Positions 6,145 through 10,986 of a stretch of DNA of 10,986 bases are shown piece by piece. The notes under the pieces were generated by a model. The model did not search any database, had not been told where the DNA came from, and saw nothing but the letters and a program-made list of their open reading frames with translations. The stretch's first letter is position 1, and every line of letters begins with the position of its first letter. Source of the stretch: Planctomycetaceae bacterium (GTDB lineage Bacteria; Planctomycetota; Planctomycetia; Pirellulales; UBA1268); contig PKCL01000223.1 of assembly GCA_002862165.1 (NCBI GenBank), positions 1 through 10,986 of the forward strand, given 5' to 3'. Position numbers and translations under genes: made by a program.

Positions 6145-7266
6145 TTAAAGTGTCGGCAGAGATGGCATCGGTGGTTTTGACGCATGCCGAGCAGCAAGAC
6201 CGTTCACAAGATGAACACAAATTGATTCAAGATATGGTCGTGCTTGAGGATCATCAAAATTTGCAGCAGTTTTTCCAGCGTCACCATGCTCACGAATTGG
6301 TATCTGGAGGGGAACCTCACCTAGAAAAGGAATATCGATTTCCTTGGCAGTACGTTTCGCACCCCCGGATCCAAAAATGTCATACCGTTTGTTGGTATCC
6401 GGGCATGAGAAGAAACTCATATTTTCTACCATTCCGAGTACTGGGATATTAACTTTTTGGAACATTGCAATAGCTTTTGTTGCATCAAGAAGTGCTACAT
6501 CTTGGGGAGTACAAACGGCAATAGCGCCCGAAAGTGGAAGGACCTGAGACAGCGTTAATGCAATGTCGCCAGTTCCCGGAGGCATGTCGATGATGAGGTA
6601 GTCGAGAGGTCCCCAGTTCGTGTCACGGAGCATCTGCTGGATAGCGCCATGCAGCATAGGTCCGCGCCAGATAACTGCTTCACCAGGCGGGACAAGAAAT
6701 CCCATCGACATTATTGGCATTGTTTCGACGCGTAAGCCAGCAGGTAATTCTTGGTGTGGTTTTCCAGGGTCAAGTTGAGGCGGAATAATTCGTCCTTCTT
6801 GAATTGCGGGACGACCTTCGAGCCCAACGAGGTGAGGAACGCTTGGTCCATAGACATCGGCATCAAGAATTCCGACTTTGCTTCCAGCTCGGGCGAGACC
6901 GATTGCGAGTGATACCGCTATGGTGCTTTTCCCGACGCCTCCTTTACCTGATCCAACAGCAATAACACTTTTTGCCTCGAGGCCAATCTGACCAATTTTA
7001 CTGGGAGGTCTGTCGTGAGGAGTTATTGTGATCTTAATATCAGGAACACTTGGGAAGGCAGTCCTAAGTCGCTCTTCAATCCGACCACGAAATTGTCGCC
7101 AAAGAATAGCCGAATGCGTGGTAAGCCCAACGTTCAACGTAATCTTATTTTCATGTGCAGCCACCTCACCAATCTGACCCAAATCAGCAAGCGGTCTTCC
7201 TGACTCAGGATCGGTCATGTCGGCAAGGCACTCTCGGATATTTTCTGGGGTCGGTGTTTTGTTCAT
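6145..7266 (-). CDS. mrp: Mrp/NBP35-family iron-sulfur cluster carrier ATPase
   Basis: This 373-aa protein should be a cytoplasmic Fe-S cluster scaffold/carrier ATPase. An N-terminal MIP18/DUF59-type domain (about 5-82) precedes a deviant Walker P-loop NTPase domain (about 98-355). The P-loop is G-K-G-G-V-G-K-S (107-114), with the signature lysine Lys108. The switch-like D-A-D-V-Y-G-P-S is at 135-142, and the Walker B aspartate is Asp227 in IIDMPPGTGD. In the C-terminal part, where most members carry CXXC, this protein reads S-C-P-D-T-N (287-292): only Cys288 is present. The ATG overlaps the nuoN stop as ATGA, giving translational coupling to complex I genes. The MinD/ParA superfamily shares the fold, but the DUF59 domain and the MPPGTGD block fix the Mrp assignment. 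The C-terminal tail (about 360-373) is Pro/Ser-rich and variable. Confidence 0.95.
   Translation of the reverse strand: MNKTPTPENIRECLADMTDPESGRPLADLGQIGEVAAHENKITLNVGLTTHSAILWRQFRGRIEERLRTAFPSVPDIKITITPHDRPPSKIGQIGLEAKSVIAVGSGKGGVGKSTIAVSLAIGLARAGSKVGILDADVYGPSVPHLVGLEGRPAIQEGRIIPPQLDPGKPHQELPAGLRVETMPIMSMGFLVPPGEAVIWRGPMLHGAIQQMLRDTNWGPLDYLIIDMPPGTGDIALTLSQVLPLSGAIAVCTPQDVALLDATKAIAMFQKVNIPVLGMVENMSFFSCPDTNKRYDIFGSGGAKRTAKEIDIPFLGEVPLQIPIREHGDAGKTAANFDDPQARPYLESICVHLVNGLAARHASKPPMPSLPTL
7263..7266 (-). promoter_or_regulatory. ATGA overlap coupling nuoN to mrp
   Basis: On the minus strand the mrp ATG (7266-7264) and the nuoN TGA (7265-7263) share two bases, giving ATGA. This arrangement normally allows terminating ribosomes to re-initiate on the next gene. 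Only a weak GGA (in ACGGAATTCG) precedes the ATG. Confidence 0.85.
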
Positions 7267-9056
7267 CGAATTCCGTTCTCTATTTCTTCACGTATGAGCA
7301 TATTGGAGGTGGTTGACGTATTTGTTGTGAACAAGGCCATTGTCTCGGTAACAAGAGTTCCAGAAAGTGTATTACCTGCCTGGAGTGCAGAATTGAAAAG
7401 ACCCTGAGGACGAATGGAGATTGAAACAAGTACAATAAGACAGGCTATCATAGCCAATCCGGATGAAAGCCCACCGTCAGCCTGTACTCCTTTATCGGTG
7501 GATTTAAAATACATGGCAGTAATCAGGCGTAGATAATATGCAGCCGCAATGGCGGCGTTGAGTACCAAGACGACGCTTAGTCCGATAAACCAGGCTTTTC
7601 GATCTCCAAAAACAGCGATGCCACTGTCAACGCTGAGAGACGATGTGACAAGTGAAAGTTTCCCCCAAAAACCAGCTAGCGGTGGGATGCCCATAAGACT
7701 CAAAAGGAAAGTTGCTAAGCAAAATGCTGCGATGGGATTTGTAGACGATAATCCATTGAGATCATCAACGGTTTTGATCTCCTCAAGCTGTGGTTGTTTG
7801 TCACTTGATGTCGACCACTCAGGCCAGCGATGTCCCAGGTAGGTAAGTCCACCAAAAAAACCGATCGTAGCAACTACATATGTAGCCAAATAGAATAGTG
7901 TTGAACCAAGCCCGTTGAGGGATAAAGCCGTTTCTTCGATCGATTCTCCACCAAGCGGCCCCCGTCTATCAGTTGCCGCTGCTGCTAACGCTGCAAGTCC
8001 AACGAGGAGATATCCCGCGTGAGCTATAGAGGAGCATGCAAAGAGTCGTCGTAGATTGTTTTGTAGCAAGGCCATGCAGTTCCCGACGGTCATGGTGATG
8101 GCAGCAAGGATAGCAATAACTTGCCATGACTGGAGAAGTAATGTTTCGGCGACCGGTCCAGAATTTTGCGGACTGCCAACTGGAGGTATGGCTAGCGCAA
8201 TCAATCGAGAAAGCATGACGACACCCGCTATTTTCGGTAACGTTGAAAGTAATGCGGTATTGCTAGTACTTGTTCCTTCATACACATCTGGAGCGTAGAA
8301 GTGCATTGGGACGGCCGCCATCCGAAAAGCTGCCCCAGCGAATGCCATACCCAGTGTTACCGGTAGAAGTACTGCAGCCATACTGATTGTAATCGTGCCA
8401 ACAGTAATAGAACCAGCGCTTATTGGCGCAACCGTACAGCCTAGTGACTGCAGTTGGTTACCAATGGCTGGCAACGATGTCGATCCACCGAGTCCATAAA
8501 GACAGACTACAGAGTACAAAAACAGTGCAGAGGCAACGAGTGACAGGAAAAAATATTTGAGGCTGGCTTCTTGACCAGCAGCATCTGTTCTTTTGAGTGC
8601 TAACAAGATGTAAGTCGGGATTGAAACAAGTTCAAGGCCGATAAAAAAAAGGACCAGGTCGTTTGCAAGTCCAACAAGAGAAAGGCCGACTAAAAGAATT
8701 AAAAAAGTTCCGGCTTCTTCACCTGTGACACGTCGTCTTTCTTCTGCGTCATTATCTTGAACCGCTGCCTTCCAGTAGTCTCCAGACTGGACAAGGGCGA
8801 GCATAAGGCCAGCCGTGTATGTCAGAAGACGTATATAGAAAGAGAATCCATCAATTGTGATCGGTCCTGACGAAATGGTGGCACCGCTCTCAGGCTGACT
8901 GCCTGAGAGTGAAATGGCGATACCAAGACCAGTGACCGCAATAAGCCAACCTGCTTGGAAACCACTAAAAGCAGCAGCAAGATAAGCAATGAGTGCTGCT
9001 AAAAATAATGTTATTTCAGGCGACAGTAGCAGGAAAGTTTCAAACGACGTTGTCAT
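7263..9056 (-). CDS. nuoN: NADH-quinone oxidoreductase subunit N
   Basis: This 597-aa membrane protein is one of the three antiporter-like subunits of respiratory complex I and takes part in proton pumping. It has about 14 membrane spans. By my hand alignment with E. coli NuoN, Glu142 (E-L-V-S-I-P-T-Y) matches Glu133, Lys167 matches Lys158, His252 matches His224, Lys275 matches Lys247, and Lys466 in F-W-G-K-L matches Lys395. The position of Lys217 is Arg245 (A-F-R-M-A-A-V-P). It is longer than E. coli NuoN (about 485 aa) because of polar loops near 98-115, 360-376 and 412-440 and a 40-residue C-terminal tail. The start overlaps the nuoM stop by one base (TAATG), with only a weak GAAG upstream, so translation is probably coupled. 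The stop overlaps the mrp start. A perfect hairpin lies within codons 50-57. Confidence 0.96.
   Translation of the reverse strand: MTTSFETFLLLSPEITLFLAALIAYLAAAFSGFQAGWLIAVTGLGIAISLSGSQPESGATISSGPITIDGFSFYIRLLTYTAGLMLALVQSGDYWKAAVQDNDAEERRRVTGEEAGTFLILLVGLSLVGLANDLVLFFIGLELVSIPTYILLALKRTDAAGQEASLKYFFLSLVASALFLYSVVCLYGLGGSTSLPAIGNQLQSLGCTVAPISAGSITVGTITISMAAVLLPVTLGMAFAGAAFRMAAVPMHFYAPDVYEGTSTSNTALLSTLPKIAGVVMLSRLIALAIPPVGSPQNSGPVAETLLLQSWQVIAILAAITMTVGNCMALLQNNLRRLFACSSIAHAGYLLVGLAALAAAATDRRGPLGGESIEETALSLNGLGSTLFYLATYVVATIGFFGGLTYLGHRWPEWSTSSDKQPQLEEIKTVDDLNGLSSTNPIAAFCLATFLLSLMGIPPLAGFWGKLSLVTSSLSVDSGIAVFGDRKAWFIGLSVVLVLNAAIAAAYYLRLITAMYFKSTDKGVQADGGLSSGLAMIACLIVLVSISIRPQGLFNSALQAGNTLSGTLVTETMALFTTNTSTTSNMLIREEIENGIR
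8887..8909 (-). repeat. Perfect 9-bp hairpin inside nuoN
   Basis: CTCTCAGGC (8887-8895), loop TGACT, and GCCTGAGAG (8901-8909) form a perfect inverted repeat. It encodes L-S-G-S-Q-P-E-S (residues 50-57), in the extramembrane loop before the conserved segment I-T-I-D-G-F. The protein here is low-complexity and variable, so the DNA has room to hold structure. Confidence 0.65.
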
Positions 9057-10783
9057 TATTGCTTCACGGGACTCTGTTTTTGAGAAGTTAAAAAGATTTC
9101 GGGTAAATCTATGTGAGAATTAATCTTATTTTTTTCTGTAATCATTTCCGTACCAAAGAAACTTTTTGTTGGCTGCATATTTCTGTTGAAAGCATTACTT
9201 GATGCGTACGTCATTACACGGATGGACTGAGAAGGTGGAGCAAGGAATATTGCGGGTGTAATTCCAATCCAGAGAATGAATATTGCAAGTGGTGAAATCG
9301 CTGCTATTTCGTGCCACCGTAAGTCGAGAGAGTTCTGTGCTCCGTTGATTGAATACGATGGTGGTAGTCTGGAATTCCCAAAAAAGACGCGTTCTACAGC
9401 CCAGAGCATGTACCATGCGCCTAGCACGACACCAAACACACCCATCAGGGAAAAAATTAAATAGCTTTGCTGAAAGTTCGGGGAGACGCCTGTCCAGGCT
9501 CTTTGAAAAGAGCCGGTAAGTATTAAAAATTCTCCAACGAAACCATTTAATCCGGGAAGGCCAATACTCGAGAAAGTGAACAGCATAAACAGCGTTGTAA
9601 GCCAAGGTGCTTTTTTTGCAATACCACCAAGGCTCTGAATCGAACGCGTATGAAAACGCTCATAGAGCATCCCGACCATCGCGAAGAGTCCTGCAGAAGA
9701 GAGTCCATGATTAATAAGCTGGAGATTGGCTCCTTCAATTGCAACTGGTTCAAGGGCAAAGAGACCCATGACAACGTAGCCCATATGGCTGACCGATGAG
9801 TACGCTATGAGTCGTTTTAAATCCTGTTGAACAAGAGCAACAAGTGCCCCATAAATAATGCCAAAGGCACCGACGGCAAAGAGCCACGGTGCAGCAACAG
9901 CTGTGGCTTCAGGAAGCATCGGCATGGAAAACCGAAGGAATCCATAAATACCAATTTTGAGCAAGACACCTGCCAGGTCAACACTTCCTCCAGTCGGAGC
10001 CTCGACATGAGCAAGTGGGAGCCATGTATGAAATGGAAATATAGGAACTTTTATCGCAAAGCCAATGAGTAGCGCAAGAAATACAAGCCACTGCAAATAG
10101 CCACCATCAGCATCCATGGGTAGCGGATGTGCGCTAAGGCCAGTAGTAAGCATGTCGATATCAAATGTTATGCTGCCTGTATGAGTCGCATTCCATAAAA
10201 CAATGGTCATTAGGCCAAGAAAAGCTACGACACTTCCGGCAAGGGTATAAATAAAAAATGTGAGAGCGGCTTTCCGTCGCTCATCATGTCCCCAAATACC
10301 GATCAGAAAAAATAGTGGCACGAGCGTGAACTCGAAGAAGACATAAAATAAAATAATGTCACGGGCAACGAAAACCCCGAGCATTGCGGCTTCCAGCACC
10401 AATAGAAGCATGTAAAAGCCCGCAGCTCGCTCAGTCACTGCTTCCCAACTCACAAAAATTGCAGTGAGGGAAAGGAGTGCGGATAATCCGAAAAGCCACA
10501 ACGACAGGCCATCGAGGCCAATCGATAGGTGAATGTTAAAGATGCCACCTGTAAGCCAAGGGAGAGATGCCATCGCAAAAACCTGATTGCTTAAGGCTTC
10601 GTCGCTCATAAGATATCGCAGGATGAGCAAGCCCGTGGCGACAAGTGTTAAAACTGCTGTGGTCGCAGCACTTGTGCGCACTGCCTGAAGACCACGGCTT
10701 GAGACAAGCCAGACAATGCCGGCACCTACCAAAGGCATGAAGAGAACGAACAGTAGGTGTATTGATGGGGAAAGTAAATTCAT
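9056..10783 (-). CDS. nuoM: NADH-quinone oxidoreductase subunit M
   Basis: This 575-aa antiporter-like subunit of complex I has about 14 membrane spans. The family's proton-path residues are visible: Glu151 in F-F-E-F-T-L-V-P (E. coli Glu144), Lys245 in F-A-I-K-V-P (Lys234), Lys276 in V-L-L-K-I-G (Lys265) and Glu417 in F-V-G-E-F (Glu407). The quinone-oxidoreductase signature around HTWLPLAHVEAPTGGS (252-267) is intact. The C-terminus carries an additional polar tail of about 45-50 residues (from about 527) beyond the last conserved span, which ends near ITPAIFLAPP. The ATG at 10783 has no recognisable Shine-Dalgarno site; the preceding 30 nt are pyrimidine-rich on the coding strand. The next gene, nuoN, starts on the last base of the stop codon. 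nuoL lies 55 nt upstream, consistent with the usual nuoL-M-N order. Confidence 0.97.
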   Translation of the reverse strand: MNLLSPSIHLLFVLFMPLVGAGIVWLVSSRGLQAVRTSAATTAVLTLVATGLLILRYLMSDEALSNQVFAMASLPWLTGGIFNIHLSIGLDGLSLWLFGLSALLSLTAIFVSWEAVTERAAGFYMLLLVLEAAMLGVFVARDIILFYVFFEFTLVPLFFLIGIWGHDERRKAALTFFIYTLAGSVVAFLGLMTIVLWNATHTGSITFDIDMLTTGLSAHPLPMDADGGYLQWLVFLALLIGFAIKVPIFPFHTWLPLAHVEAPTGGSVDLAGVLLKIGIYGFLRFSMPMLPEATAVAAPWLFAVGAFGIIYGALVALVQQDLKRLIAYSSVSHMGYVVMGLFALEPVAIEGANLQLINHGLSSAGLFAMVGMLYERFHTRSIQSLGGIAKKAPWLTTLFMLFTFSSIGLPGLNGFVGEFLILTGSFQRAWTGVSPNFQQSYLIFSLMGVFGVVLGAWYMLWAVERVFFGNSRLPPSYSINGAQNSLDLRWHEIAAISPLAIFILWIGITPAIFLAPPSQSIRVMTYASSNAFNRNMQPTKSFFGTEMITEKNKINSHIDLPEIFLTSQKQSPVKQ

Positions 10784-10838
10784 AAAAGTATCAAAAGCAA
10801 AAGAAGAAACTTTGAATCTCTGTTGGGTGAGCTAGCAA

Positions 10839-10986
10839 TCATAGTCGCCACGCTAAAAGAACAATAATTGCGAGGACACCAATAACGCTGGCAAGAGCAT
10901 AGCGTTGAAGTAGTCCTGACTGGAGACGACGAACAACACCACCGAGCGTCAACGGCAGATGAGCGATAAGTCGTACAGAACGTTCG
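10839..10986 (-). CDS. nuoL: NADH-quinone oxidoreductase subunit L, C-terminal fragment (cut by window edge)
   Basis: The last 48 codons and a TGA stop are present; the rest lies beyond the right edge. The visible part ends with the basic segment V-V-R-R-L-Q-S-G-L-L-Q-R-Y-A-L and a final hydrophobic span ending W-R-L. The LQSGLLQRYAL pattern is typical of the NuoL C-terminus, where a lateral helix and last membrane span anchor subunit L along subunits M and N. Its position directly before nuoM supports this. The 55-nt gap to nuoM is AT-rich, with no terminator, so both are probably in one transcript. Confidence 0.85.
   Translation of the reverse strand, partial: ERSVRLIAHLPLTLGGVVRRLQSGLLQRYALASVIGVLAIIVLLAWRL

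Noticed and set aside
9195..9605. A 136-aa minus-strand reading frame inside nuoM
   Set aside because: NuoM is intact and well conserved in its own frame here; the alternative product is rich in Cys, Arg and Phe without motifs.
1..10986. CRISPR arrays, tRNA, rRNA, insertion sequences, defence or toxin-antitoxin modules
   Set aside because: No spaced repeat arrays, cloverleaf-like sequences, transposase motifs or known defence signatures were seen on either strand.

Overview
The window looks like a chromosomal piece of a marine-type planctomycete (Planctomycetota, perhaps Pirellulales-like). This rests on two secreted iduronate-2-sulfatase-like sulfatases in 5 kb, weak or absent Shine-Dalgarno sites at several genes, and an AT-leaning base composition judged by eye. 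The lineage is inferred from gene content; no rRNA or other phylogenetic marker is present.

Layout, left to right. A plus-strand sulfatase (14-1429) converges on everything else. A 127-nt convergent gap (1430-1556) holds a 19-bp tandem duplication, a 17-bp tandem duplication, a 10-bp inverted repeat and a stem-loop. All remaining genes are on the minus strand. In transcription order (right to left) they are: the C-terminal end of nuoL (10839-10986), nuoM (9056-10783), nuoN (7263-9056), an Mrp/NBP35-type Fe-S carrier ATPase (6145-7266), a multi-membrane-span protein (5539-6015), a small single-span protein in the same frame just past its TGA (5341-5535), a 103-aa three-span membrane protein (4963-5274), a second sulfatase (3531-4943), and a cyclic-nucleotide-binding-domain plus patatin-domain protein (1557-3401, possibly from 3449).

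Functional blocks. nuoL-nuoM-nuoN encode the antiporter-like proton-pumping subunits of respiratory complex I. nuoM and nuoN share one base (TAATG), and nuoN and mrp overlap by four (ATGA), so the Fe-S carrier is probably co-translated with the complex I membrane arm. This recalls mitochondrial Ind1/NUBPL, the Mrp-family protein dedicated to complex I cluster assembly. After a 129-nt gap come unrecognised membrane proteins, which lead into a sulfatase and then the patatin protein; promoters and transcript ends in this part cannot be placed from sequence alone.

Most worth a second look: the ATGA nuoN-mrp coupling; the loss of the second cysteine of the Mrp CXXC motif; a perfect 10-bp hairpin that buries the ribosome binding site and TTG start of the 5539-6015 membrane protein; the in-frame TGA that splits this protein from a sixth membrane span; and three tandem duplications of 17, 18 and 19 bp within 2.1 kb, one of which duplicates the patatin gene's ribosome binding site. 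I found no CRISPR array, tRNA, rRNA, insertion sequence or recognisable new defence or mobile system.
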